From Clostridia bacterium (GTDB lineage Bacteria; Bacillota; Clostridia; Oscillospirales; Acutalibacteraceae): a stretch of 20,914 nt of DNA. The notes beneath the pieces were generated by a model, which was given only the letters and a program-made list of their open reading frames with translations, did not search any database and was not told the origin of the DNA. The stretch is taken from positions 1 through 20,914 of the forward strand of contig CAAFVV010000047.1 in the NCBI GenBank assembly GCA_900766585.1, read 5' to 3'. The position numbers were made by a program, and so were the translations under genes. How positions within the stretch are numbered: position 1 is the first letter of the stretch; every line of letters begins with the position of its first letter. Shown here piece after piece: positions 7,124 through 14,105 of this stretch.

Positions 7124-7301
7124 CGGCGAACAGCGTTTTTTCAGCGGCGCGGCGCCCGCCCGAGGAATACTATCGTATTCCAAACGGAGGGCAGCAAAGC
7201 CGATGATAACGCTGCTCAGCCAAAAAAACGTTGTACACCGATGGCTTTGTCTATTGAAACGATCCTATCATAATCAAGAAAACAGGAGGTGTTGTTGGTT
7301 C
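7124..7301 (+). promoter_or_regulatory. Distal part of the rny 5' leader with a perfect hairpin
   Basis: There is no supported gene here. It contains a perfect 7-bp stem GGAATAC/GTATTCC (7164-7181) with a TATC tetraloop, a GC-rich palindromic patch near 7148-7160, and the AGGAGGT ribosome binding site of rny (7284-7290). No second promoter of comparable quality was seen, so rny is probably read from 6871-6899 by read-through of the structured region. Confidence 0.5.
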
Positions 7302-8879
7302 ATGCCCGAAATATTCTGGTATATTCTGTGCGGAGTCGGCGGGCTGCTGATCGGCGGAATCGCGGCGATCATTCTGAGCAAGCAGAGCTACCGGCGTGGC
7401 TATACAGATCGGAAGGCCGAGGCGGAGGCGGCGATCGGCTCTGCGGAAAAGCAGGCGGAGGAGATCCTCAAGGCGGCTGCTGCCAAGGCGGAAACCAAGA
7501 AAAAAGAAAGCATCATGAGCGCAAAGGACGAGATCTACCGTCTGCGCAACGAGAGTGAACGAGAGCTGAAGGAGCGCCGCAGCGACGTGCAGCGGCAGGA
7601 ACGCCGGCTCCAGCAAAAGGAAGAGACGCTGGACCGCAAGCTCGAAAACTGCGAGAAAAAGGAAAATGCCCTTGCCCAGAAGCAAAAGGATATGGAGTCC
7701 GCCGCTGCGGATCTCGAAAATCTGAAAAAGAGCCAGTTTGACATGCTGGAGCGTATCTCCGGCTTTACGCAGGAGCAGGCAAAGGACTATCTGCTCAAAA
7801 ATCTCGAGGGCGAGCTGACCCACGAAAAGGCACTCAAGCTCGCGGAATATGAGACCCAGCTTAAAGAAGAAGCGGATATGAAGGCGCGCATGCTGATCTC
7901 CCAGACGATCCAGCGTGTGGCGGCGGATCAAGTGGCCGAAACCACCGTATCGGTCGTTCCGCTCCCGAATGACGAGATGAAAGGGCGCATCATCGGCCGC
8001 GAGGGCCGCAACATCCGCGCCATCGAGACGCTGACCGGCGTCGATCTGATCATTGACGACACGCCCGAGGCGATCACCCTGTCCGGCTTTGACCCGGTGC
8101 GCCGCGAGATCGCGCGCATCGCGCTTGAGCGCCTGATCTCCGACGGACGCATCCACCCCGCCCGCATCGAGGAAATGGTCGATAAGGCGCGCCGCGAGGT
8201 CGAGGCGACGATCAAGGCCGAGGGTGAGCGCGCCGTGCTGGAGACGGGTCTCCACGGCATCAGCCCGGAGATCATGCGTCTGCTCGGCCGTCTGCGCTAT
8301 CGCACGAGCTATGGGCAGAACGTGCTGAACCATTCGATGGAGGTCGCGTTCCTGTCCGGCATGATGGCGAGTGAGCTGGGCATTGACCCGGTCGTTGCCC
8401 GCCGCGCGGGACTGCTGCATGACATCGGCAAGGCGATCGACCACGAGGTTGAAGGCTCCCATGTGGAGATCGGCGTCGAGATCGCCCGCAAGAACCGCGA
8501 GAGCGAGGCGGTCATTCACGCGATTCAGGCGCACCACGGCGACGTAGAGCCGCGCACGGTCGTGGCTTGCCTTGTGCAGGCGGCGGACGCCATTTCCGCA
8601 GCCCGTCCGGGCGCGCGCCGTGAGAATCTCGAGAACTACATCAAGCGTCTGGAGAAGCTGGAATCCATCGCCAACGAGTTTGACGCGGTCGAGCGCTCCT
8701 TCGCCATTCAGGCGGGACGCGAGGTGCGCATCATCGTCTCCCCGAACAAGGTGACGGACGATCAGATGACGCTGCTCGCGCATGATATCGCCAAAAAGAT
8801 CGAGGACAACCTCGACTACCCCGGTCAGATCAAGGTTCACCTGATCCGCGAAAACCGCGCCGTCGATTACGCGAAATAA
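7302..8879 (+). CDS. rny: Ribonuclease Y (membrane-anchored endoribonuclease)
   Basis: 525 residues, the usual size. RNase Y starts bulk mRNA decay and processes specific transcripts from the inner face of the membrane. An N-terminal membrane helix (~4-26, FWYILCGVGGLLIGGIAAII) is followed by a long charged coiled coil (~35-205), a KH RNA-binding domain with the GREG loop at 232-235 in KGRIIGREGRNIRAIE, and an HD phosphodiesterase domain with His373-Asp374 in LLHDIGKAIDHE. The C-terminal domain ends with the conserved block around REVRIIV and PGQIKVHLIREN. The ATG at 7302 is chosen because AGGAGGT lies 11 nt upstream and the membrane helix begins there; the frame is open further upstream but lacks a binding site. 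The gene is monocistronic, with its own terminator 36 nt downstream. Confidence 0.97.
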   Translation: MPEIFWYILCGVGGLLIGGIAAIILSKQSYRRGYTDRKAEAEAAIGSAEKQAEEILKAAAAKAETKKKESIMSAKDEIYRLRNESERELKERRSDVQRQERRLQQKEETLDRKLENCEKKENALAQKQKDMESAAADLENLKKSQFDMLERISGFTQEQAKDYLLKNLEGELTHEKALKLAEYETQLKEEADMKARMLISQTIQRVAADQVAETTVSVVPLPNDEMKGRIIGREGRNIRAIETLTGVDLIIDDTPEAITLSGFDPVRREIARIALERLISDGRIHPARIEEMVDKARREVEATIKAEGERAVLETGLHGISPEIMRLLGRLRYRTSYGQNVLNHSMEVAFLSGMMASELGIDPVVARRAGLLHDIGKAIDHEVEGSHVEIGVEIARKNRESEAVIHAIQAHHGDVEPRTVVACLVQAADAISAARPGARRENLENYIKRLEKLESIANEFDAVERSFAIQAGREVRIIVSPNKVTDDQMTLLAHDIAKKIEDNLDYPGQIKVHLIRENRAVDYAK

Positions 8880-8914
8880 GGTCAACTCCCGACCGGAAAA
8901 CCGCAGCATGCACG

Positions 8915-8953
8915 TGCCGCCGCAAGCCGAAAAGGCCTGCGGCGGCATTTTTT
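8915..8953 (+). terminator. Intrinsic terminator of rny
   Basis: The arms TGCCGCCGCA (8915-8924) and TGCGGCGGCA (8938-8947) are perfectly complementary. The stem continues inside the loop with GCC/GGC and is followed by six T (8948-8953). Very GC-rich and strong. Confidence 0.95.
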
Positions 8954-8995
8954 GTGCGGCGGGCAGGCGGGGCGGGGGAAAAACGGATAAACCGC

Positions 8996-9024
8996 TTGCA
9001 AAACCAGAAAAGATCGTGTATACT
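8996..9024 (+). promoter_or_regulatory. Sigma-A promoter of the Sel1/YwqG-like operon
   Basis: TTGCAA (8996-9001), exactly 17 nt, TATACT (9019-9024), placed just after the rny terminator. The predicted start is near 9031, leaving a leader of about 100 nt before the first gene. Confidence 0.75.
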
Positions 9025-9046
9025 TTTGTCATAAAGCCGTTATCAC

Positions 9047-9092
9047 GACAATTCATTATCAGGCAGACGGTCAATTGTCACCGCGCAGCGGT
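9047..9092 (+). other. Two leader hairpins before the small-gene operon
   Basis: GACAATT (9047-9053) pairs with AATTGTC (9073-9079), a 7-bp stem. Directly after it ACCGC (9080-9084) pairs with GCGGT (9088-9092) over a 3-nt loop, followed by AAAAAC and so not a terminator. The two stems stack end to end in the ~100-nt leader. The function is unknown; a role in mRNA stability or as a protein-binding site is possible. Confidence 0.45.
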
Positions 9093-9129
9093 AAAAACAA
9101 TGCGGGCGAAGCGGGAGGCGATTTGGGGA

Positions 9130-9360
9130 ATGGGAAAGCCGAAAAAGCTCCGGCGGCTGATCAAAGCCGCCAAAATGGGCAAGCCCTATGCGATGTATGC
9201 GCTCGGACTGCGCCATGCGGCGGGACGCGGGACGGCGCAGGACATGACGACGGCGGCAGACTGGATCGCCGCGGCAGCCGCGGCGGGCTGTCCCGCAGCC
9301 AAAGCGTGGATAGAGGACTACACCATTGACGACGACGCCTGGGTGCAGGCGGAAAGCTGA
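9130..9360 (+). CDS. Small Sel1-like repeat protein
   Basis: 76 residues from the ATG at 9130, with GGGAGG 11 nt upstream; an ATG at 9100 in the same frame is a weaker alternative. After a basic start (MGKPKKLRRL) there is one Sel1-type helical hairpin: AAKMGKPYAMYALGLRHAAGRGTAQDMTTAADWIAAAAAAG contains the small-residue pattern A..LG..Y..G.GT..D...A..W...AA. Sel1 repeats are protein-binding alpha/alpha solenoids. A single repeat is too short for a full superhelix, so this is either a minimal adaptor or one that assembles with other copies. It is the first gene of an operon whose fifth gene is a larger Sel1 protein. Confidence 0.75.
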   Translation: MGKPKKLRRLIKAAKMGKPYAMYALGLRHAAGRGTAQDMTTAADWIAAAAAAGCPAAKAWIEDYTIDDDAWVQAES

Positions 9361-9369
9361 GGGCAGATC

Positions 9370-9765
9370 ATGCAGCGGGAATTTTACAACACCGTTCTTG
9401 ACAAACCGCCGGCGGATAACGCGGCGCCCGGCACGCTGAGCGTGCGCATAGAGGGCAGCATCGGGGAGGACCACCCCTCCGACCGGCACCGCTATACGGT
9501 TACGCTGCCGGATGCGCCCGGCAGCTACACGGTCGATTTTTCCGGCTATGTGCCGAAATACCGCTATCCACTGGAGATCGCGGCGGCAGAGGACGGGACG
9601 CTGCACATACGCTTTGACGGCGCGGCGTACACGCTCCGCGAGGGGGTCAACCTCCTGTTTGAACGGCGGAAATACCAGGGGTCGTATGACGGCCCTTGGT
9701 TCACCGGCGTGGACAGGTGGCTGGCGGTGTGGACAAAAGCAGACGAAGGGAGCGGCAAAGCATGA
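9370..9765 (+). CDS. Hypothetical protein, beta-rich
   Basis: 131 residues, with GAGGG 6 nt before the ATG; the start is 9 nt after the upstream stop codon. The family is not recognised. Predicted strands alternate in pieces such as GTLSVRIEG, HRYTVTLPDAPGSYTVDFSGY and GTLHIRFDGAAYTL; it has a Trp/Tyr-rich end (YDGPWFTGVDRWLAVW), no signal peptide and no membrane helix. It is therefore probably a cytosolic beta-sandwich or beta-barrel-like small protein. It overlaps the next gene by an ATGA junction, so translation of the two is coupled. Confidence 0.6.
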   Translation: MQREFYNTVLDKPPADNAAPGTLSVRIEGSIGEDHPSDRHRYTVTLPDAPGSYTVDFSGYVPKYRYPLEIAAAEDGTLHIRFDGAAYTLREGVNLLFERRKYQGSYDGPWFTGVDRWLAVWTKADEGSGKA

Positions 9766-10037
9766 CGGAGGAGACAGCACAGCGCATACAGGCGCTTGAG
9801 GCGGAGCTTGCCTATCTGCTCCGACCGGGAATGACGGCGGAGCAAAAGCTGAAACGCCTTGGCGACGCCTATTGGCAGGCGGGAAACAGCGGCTACGGCG
9901 ACGCGATGGCAAACAAGCTCATGAGCGGCATCGAGGACGAGCAGACCCGCGAATGGGAGGAAAACTGCCGGCACAAATACGCAGTCGCCGCCCTGATCAA
10001 CCTGCTGAAGGCGGAAAAGGAGGAGGAGCCGTGCTGA
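9762..10037 (+). CDS. Small helical hypothetical protein
   Basis: 91 residues. The ATG at 9762 overlaps the preceding stop codon (ATGA) and has GAAGGGAG about 10 nt upstream. The sequence is almost wholly helical and charged: MTEETAQRIQALEAELAYLL, then QKLKRLGDAYWQAGNSGYGDAMANKLM and a C-terminal lysine/glutamate-rich helix. This amphipathic pattern suits a helix-bundle partner protein. No family is recognised. It overlaps the following zinc-ribbon gene by 7 nt. Confidence 0.6.
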   Translation: MTEETAQRIQALEAELAYLLRPGMTAEQKLKRLGDAYWQAGNSGYGDAMANKLMSGIEDEQTREWEENCRHKYAVAALINLLKAEKEEEPC

Positions 10038-10222
10038 CCTGCCCGTTTTGCGGCTCGCCCCGCCTGACCGTGACGGGCGGCAACTACGGCAATCCGTTTG
10101 ACCGCCGGCGGGGAAAAACCGTCTGCCTCGACTGCGGCCGCGCGCTTTTGACGCCCGCCGGATGGGAGGAGCCGGACGACGACGGGACGGCGGACAGCGA
10201 AACACCGTCCGCCCCGCGGTGA
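10031..10222 (+). CDS. Small zinc-ribbon protein
   Basis: 63 residues from a GTG at 10031 that overlaps the upstream gene by 7 nt; GGAGGAG lies 4-5 nt upstream. Two CxxC knuckles, CPFC (Cys4/Cys7) and CLDC (Cys32/Cys35), separated by about 24 residues, form a typical zinc ribbon. The C-terminal tail is acidic (EEPDDDG...). Such mini zinc ribbons bind nucleic acid or act as protein-interaction modules. The tight overlap with both neighbours and the shared ribosome binding pattern support a real gene despite its size and rare start codon. Confidence 0.72.
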   Translation: MLTCPFCGSPRLTVTGGNYGNPFDRRRGKTVCLDCGRALLTPAGWEEPDDDGTADSETPSAPR

Positions 10223-10267
10223 GCGGCACCGCGCGGACATGCTCCCCCAAAATAAGGAGTGGTGACG

Positions 10268-11572
10268 ATGAGACCCGAGACGGTGCTGGCGATAAAGCCC
10301 GGCGGCGACCCCAAAGCTGCGGCGGCGCAGTGGGTGGCGGCGTATGTGGCGGCGGCGCGGGAATGCCCCGCCGACAAAGCCCTCTGCGACCGGCTGACCC
10401 GCCGCGCGGAGGACGCCTGTGCGCTCTGCTGCGAGCGCGCGGCGTATGTCCCCTCCCCCTGCCATGACGAGGCGTACTATACGGCGTTTGCCGAGGCGCG
10501 CGAGCGCGAGGACGCCGCCCTTGACGGCGGTTTCCCGCTCGGGAACGAGGCGGATGCCGCCTTTGCGGGTGACTACTTTTCCGTGCCGGAGCTGGTGCAG
10601 CTCCAGTGCGGGCGGGCGCAGCGGATTGACGCGGGCACATTTAACGGCTATAACTTCGACGTGCTGGTGCGCAGGGGCTTTCTCGCCGAAGCTGCCGGCG
10701 ACTTTGCCGAAGCCGCCCGCTGCTATGGCGGCGTGTCGACCAGCCGCAGCGTGCAGGAACGCGAATACGCCTGCCGCCGCCGGGCAGAGCAGGTGCAGGC
10801 GGCAGAGGACGCGCGCGCGGCGCTGCAGGCGCGGATCGACGCCGGCGACCGCAACGCGCTCTGGCAGATGGCGCAGCTGTGCAAACGGGAGAATGACCCC
10901 GACGGCGCGGCCGCTTGGTTTACCCGCGCGGTCGCCGCAGGGCAGACCGACGCGCTGATCGCGGCGGCGCGGGTGTATGCGGATCGCGACAGCGAAAACT
11001 ATGACAAAAAGGCGGCGGAGGGGCTTTTGCGCCGTGCCGCGGAAAACGGCAGCGCGGCGGCGATGATCGCGCTCGGCGACATGGCGCTTGCGGATACCGC
11101 CGTCCCCTTCTGGCAGCAGGCGGCGCAGCTTCGGGAGCTGTCCGCGCCGGGCAGGCCGCCGAAGCGGAAGATCGTCCGGCAGCACCGTGCGCAGATGGCG
11201 TGGTACCGGTCAGCCGCAGCGGCGGGCGACACCAGCGCCATGAACGCGCTCGGCATGGCGTATCACCTCGGCTACCCCGAAAAGCGGGACGACGCGCAGG
11301 CGTTTTTGTGGGTCTCGCGCGCCGCGGACGCGGGCGACGGCGAGGCGATGTATCAGGCGGCGTATCTCACCGAAAACGGCTTCGGAACAGAGTGCGACAT
11401 TGACGCGGCGCTGCTGCTCTACGCCGAAGCCGCCGAGCTGGGGGTGCGCGCCGCCGCGATACGGCTGTATGAGATCTACACCGCGGGACTGAAACACGTC
11501 CTGCCCGACGGCAAAAAAGCGGCGTATTATCTGTTTAAGAGCAACGGGGAGAGCGAGGGCGAGGCAGAATGA
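10268..11572 (+). CDS. Sel1-repeat (tetratricopeptide-like) protein
   Basis: 434 residues from the ATG at 10268, with AAGGAG 8 nt upstream; a GTG three codons earlier is possible but overlaps the binding site. The N-terminal ~180 residues are Ala/Arg-rich and Cys-containing and not recognised. Residues ~190-415 are Sel1-type repeats, for example NALWQMAQLC, AAAWFTRAVAAGQTDALIAAARVYAD, AAEGLLRRAAENGSAAAMIALGDMAL, AMNALGMAYHLGYPEKRDDAQAFLWVSRAADAG, and MYQAAYLTENGFG followed by LLYAEAAELGV. There is no signal peptide, so it probably acts in the cytosol as a scaffold binding other proteins. It ends in an ATGA overlap with the next gene. The partner is unknown. Confidence 0.8.
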   Translation: MRPETVLAIKPGGDPKAAAAQWVAAYVAAARECPADKALCDRLTRRAEDACALCCERAAYVPSPCHDEAYYTAFAEAREREDAALDGGFPLGNEADAAFAGDYFSVPELVQLQCGRAQRIDAGTFNGYNFDVLVRRGFLAEAAGDFAEAARCYGGVSTSRSVQEREYACRRRAEQVQAAEDARAALQARIDAGDRNALWQMAQLCKRENDPDGAAAWFTRAVAAGQTDALIAAARVYADRDSENYDKKAAEGLLRRAAENGSAAAMIALGDMALADTAVPFWQQAAQLRELSAPGRPPKRKIVRQHRAQMAWYRSAAAAGDTSAMNALGMAYHLGYPEKRDDAQAFLWVSRAADAGDGEAMYQAAYLTENGFGTECDIDAALLLYAEAAELGVRAAAIRLYEIYTAGLKHVLPDGKKAAYYLFKSNGESEGEAE

Positions 11573-11862
11573 AGCTGAAGATCCGGGAGACGGCGTGGGG
11601 GATTAACCGCATCGCCGGGGGCTACCGCGAAAAGGTGACCGCCGAGGAGAGCTTTCCCTGCGCCGTCGGGGCGCTGCCCCCGTTTGGCAGGGGCGGGCGG
11701 CGGTTTACGGTTGACGCGGTGGAAAACGACCGCATCACCCTGTCGGTGCACTGTGCCGACCCGAAATATGACCGCACATGGACGCTCGAAAGAGGCGGGG
11801 AGCTGACCTATCGCCCACGCTCGTTCGACGGCGGCTATATGTACGACTTTTGGTTGAGGTAA
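11569..11862 (+). CDS. Small beta-rich hypothetical protein
   Basis: 97 residues; the ATG overlaps the Sel1 gene stop (ATGA), which indicates translational coupling. Sequence features are a basic N-terminus (MKLKIRETAWG), a central strand pattern (RRFTVDAVENDRITLSVHC, DRTWTLERGGELTYRP), and a Tyr/Phe/Trp-rich end (GGYMYDFWLR). There are no membrane or signal sequences. No family is recognised. Its length and strand pattern suit a small beta-barrel or sandwich. Confidence 0.6.
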   Translation: MKLKIRETAWGINRIAGGYREKVTAEESFPCAVGALPPFGRGGRRFTVDAVENDRITLSVHCADPKYDRTWTLERGGELTYRPRSFDGGYMYDFWLR

Positions 11863-11877
11863 AAGGAGGAAGGGCGC

Positions 11878-12423
11878 ATGGGCGCGATCGGCATTACATT
11901 GAAAAAGGCGGAGGGCGCGCACGACCTCGGCGCGAGCAAATTCTTCGGCGCGCCCGCGCTGCCGGAGGGCTGGGCGGACAGGTTTTCGGACGACGTGATC
12001 TTTTTTGCCCAGATGCGGCTGGCGGACATTGCGGCGCTGGACACGGAAAACCGCCTGCCGCACACGGGCTATCTCTACCTGTTTCTCGACGTGGAGATGT
12101 ACCCCTATCAGACAATGGCGTATTACTGCACGGACGAGCCGCGGGTCGTGGTTGACGATTTTAACGCTGTCGAGCCGCGGTTTGCCCATTTGCAGACAGA
12201 CTGGCTCATGCAGTTTGCCCCGGCGGCGGACGATGCGGACGGCACGCGGCTGTTCGGCGTCCCCTCCTCCGGCTGTGACGGGGGCGGGGAGCTGCTGCTG
12301 CAATTTGACCCGCTCGCGGCAGACACCGGCTTTCTCGACAGCATCGACGGCTACGCCTACTGCTTTTTCGGCGAGGGGGCGGACCGGATCGACGGGATCC
12401 GCTTTGTGATCGACCGGTCGTGA
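11878..12423 (+). CDS. YwqG-like (DUF1963) protein
   Basis: 181 residues, with AAGGAGGA (11863-11870) before the ATG. Three stretches resemble the DUF1963/YwqG family: SKFFGAPALPEGW near the start (like SKFGGLPYLP), FFAQMRLADIAALD (like FLAQINLAEL), and GELLLQFDPL (like LLLQFDSD) followed by GYAYCFFGEGADRIDGIRFV. The family is usually ~250 residues or more, so this is a short member. YwqG is of unknown biochemical function; in B. subtilis ywqG lies beside an LXG toxin operon, and DUF1963 proteins are found among candidate immunity genes. That link is context knowledge, not shown here; no toxin is in the window. Confidence 0.7.
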   Translation: MGAIGITLKKAEGAHDLGASKFFGAPALPEGWADRFSDDVIFFAQMRLADIAALDTENRLPHTGYLYLFLDVEMYPYQTMAYYCTDEPRVVVDDFNAVEPRFAHLQTDWLMQFAPAADDADGTRLFGVPSSGCDGGGELLLQFDPLAADTGFLDSIDGYAYCFFGEGADRIDGIRFVIDRS

Positions 12424-12447
12424 CCGGTAAAAAGGGAGGAAACAGCG

Positions 12448-13101
12448 ATGCCGTTTACGCAGGCGGAATGTGACCGAATCGCGGCGCTGTATACCGCGAT
12501 CGAAAACAACAAGGCGCATAAATGCGCCGCGCCCACCTATAAGGACAGTCCGTATCTGGCGGAGATGGCGGCGATTGCCGCACAGAAACTGGATACGGAC
12601 GCCGCAGCGCGCGGCGACCTGATCGCGGTGTATACCTATCTGACCGACTGCTATGACCGCATGGGGCGGGAGGGGATGTCCGTGAAATGGTACCCGGCGC
12701 TTCTGAGCGCCCATGTGCGGCAGATGGCGGACGGCGGGGGCGAAGAGGAAGAGGACGAGCTGGACGACTGCTTTTACCGCGCGGTCAAGGCGCGAAACAC
12801 CTATGCGCCGGACGACTGCGCCGACCTTGCCGCGCTCGTTCGCGGCACGATCCCGGAGGAACGGATCAGCCTGCTGCTGTCGGCGGCGCAGAACGCCTGC
12901 CGGCAGTCCATCCGGCAGGACCCGGTTGAGATGACTGACGAATACCTCGCCGTGATCGACGAGGTGGAACGGCGCATTGCAGAGACGCAGACTGTGGACA
13001 TCTGCTTCGCATACTGGCACTTAAAGGCGATGCTTTTATGGGAGCACGGTATCCCGTGGCGCTCGCCCGCCGCGCTCAACCCGAACGTGATGTTCGACTG
13101 A
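12448..13101 (+). CDS. Helical hypothetical protein, last gene of the operon
   Basis: 217 residues; GGGAGGA lies 7 nt before the ATG. It is mainly alpha-helical: repeated amphipathic helices (QAECDRIAALYTAIENN, YLAEMAAIAAQKL, DEYLAVIDEVERRIAE), an acidic insert EEEEDELDD near 99-107, and a striking C-terminal motif GIPWRSPAALNPNVMFD that looks like a conserved family end. No signal peptide or membrane helix is present. The protein family is not recognised. A bidirectional terminator follows 26 nt after the stop. Confidence 0.65.
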   Translation: MPFTQAECDRIAALYTAIENNKAHKCAAPTYKDSPYLAEMAAIAAQKLDTDAAARGDLIAVYTYLTDCYDRMGREGMSVKWYPALLSAHVRQMADGGGEEEEDELDDCFYRAVKARNTYAPDDCADLAALVRGTIPEERISLLLSAAQNACRQSIRQDPVEMTDEYLAVIDEVERRIAETQTVDICFAYWHLKAMLLWEHGIPWRSPAALNPNVMFD

Positions 13102-13127
13102 CGCGGCGAAAAAGCGGCGCAGGGCAG

Positions 13128-13167
13128 AAAACGACCCGGCGGGCGGTATGCCCTGCCGGGTCGTTTC
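13128..13167. terminator. Bidirectional terminator between convergent operons
   Basis: A very long stem: AAACGACCCGGC plus GGGC pairs with GCCC plus GCCGGGTCGTTT, with one bulged T and a GGTAT loop (loop 13145-13149). A runs on the left and T runs on the right give a short U-tract in both directions (TTT on plus, TTTT on minus). It lies between the plus-strand small-gene operon and the minus-strand membrane-protein gene. Confidence 0.75.
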
Positions 13168-13234
13168 GGTGTTTCGGCGTATTACGCGCGCGGTCTGAAG
13201 GGCCCCGCCGGTATTTTTGCCGTGGCGCCGCCCG

Positions 13235-14017
13235 TCAGCGGGGGTGGCGCAGGCGGAAAAGCCAGCCGTAGAAAAGCAAGCCGCCCCAAAAGCCGACGCA
13301 GACGCTGTGGATCGTGTGGATGGTGCGCAGCGAAAGCGGCAGAATAGCCAGCCCGACGCCCAGACTGCCTCCTATGCTCGCGCCGTAGAGAATAAGCGGC
13401 ACAAACATGACGGCGGGGACGGAAAGGAGCAGCAGCACGCCTATGGCGATCGCGGCTTTGCGCGTCGGGACAAACCCCATGACGGCAAGCAGCGCGCCGA
13501 TGCCGTCCACAGGCGCCATAGCCCGCCGTCCTGCCGCACACAGCAGCTTTTGCGCCGTGACCGGCTTTTTCACCCGCGCGCCGGACAGCAGCAGCGTATG
13601 CCAAAGGATCAGCGCCAAAAGGCAGAAAAACCGCACCCTGCCAAACGAGGCGGACGGCAGCCAAAAGAAGCTGCCGGCGAGCAGGGCGTTGACCGCATAC
13701 AGCCACGGCGCGCGGCCGTAGGCTCTGCGCGGGATGCCGCGGATGCTCCACAGCGCCAGCGCATACAGCAGCAGCAGACCGACACCCGCGCCGATGCCAA
13801 GCTCGATATAGGGGTCGCCGTAACCGAACAGCGCGTCGGGGCAGTGCGGCATGATCATGACCGTGAGCGCGGTCCCGATGCCGATCAGCAGGGACAGCGG
13901 CAGGGCAATGCGGTCGGTCAGGTCAACGGGAAACGGGGCATAGGGCAGCCGGGGACGGGATGCCGCAGAGCTGTCAACCGCCGCGGCATCGGGGGAACGG
14001 GTGGGCACTTCATCCAT
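13235..14017 (-). CDS. Polytopic membrane protein (possibly DUF4153-like)
   Basis: 260 residues; GGAGGGAG lies 5 nt before the ATG at 14017. A soluble N-terminal ~35 residues is followed by about seven or eight hydrophobic segments (around 37-56, 72-92, 104-121, 128-145, 166-182, 186-208, 213-225, 240-255). Segments such as LYALALWS, NALLAGSFFWLP, LALILWHTLLLSGA and IGVLLLLSVPAVMF recall the N-terminal part of Clostridia DUF4153 membrane proteins, but this call is weak. No transport or catalytic motif is visible. A strong hairpin lies between it and the upstream gene on the same strand, so its expression is probably partly separate. Confidence 0.75.
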   Translation of the reverse strand: MDEVPTRSPDAAAVDSSAASRPRLPYAPFPVDLTDRIALPLSLLIGIGTALTVMIMPHCPDALFGYGDPYIELGIGAGVGLLLLYALALWSIRGIPRRAYGRAPWLYAVNALLAGSFFWLPSASFGRVRFFCLLALILWHTLLLSGARVKKPVTAQKLLCAAGRRAMAPVDGIGALLAVMGFVPTRKAAIAIGVLLLLSVPAVMFVPLILYGASIGGSLGVGLAILPLSLRTIHTIHSVCVGFWGGLLFYGWLFRLRHPR

Positions 14018-14050
14018 AAAAACTCCCTCCTTTTTTCCTTAACAGACCAA

Positions 14051-14094
14051 ACGCCGCCCGGCGGAGGACGTCGGGTCTCCTTGCCGGGCGGCGT
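14051..14094 (-). terminator. Strong hairpin after the five-gene minus-strand operon
   Basis: Perfect 12-bp arms ACGCCGCCCGGC (14051-14062) and GCCGGGCGGCGT (14083-14094) enclose a 20-nt loop that can itself form a small GGAG/CTCC stem. On the minus strand it is followed by TTGGTCTGTT, a poor U-tract, so termination may be partial. It lies 12 nt after the stop of the single-pass membrane protein gene. Confidence 0.6.
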
Positions 14095-14105
14095 GTTTGC
14101 GCGAT

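Noticed and set aside
6929..7273. Plus-strand frame of 114 residues in the rny leader
   Set aside because: No ribosome binding site, no domain, and it crosses the structured RNA and the hairpins.
6906..7301. Considered known riboswitches (T-box, c-di-GMP, SAM) or RNase P RNA for the region
   Set aside because: No T-box GGTGG element, no GAGGAAAGTCC of RNase P, and no clear conserved core of c-di-GMP or SAM switches were found.
7251..9074. Minus-strand frame of about 607 residues opposite rny
   Set aside because: Shadow of RNase Y; rich in Asp/Leu/Arg as expected of a complement, with no motif.
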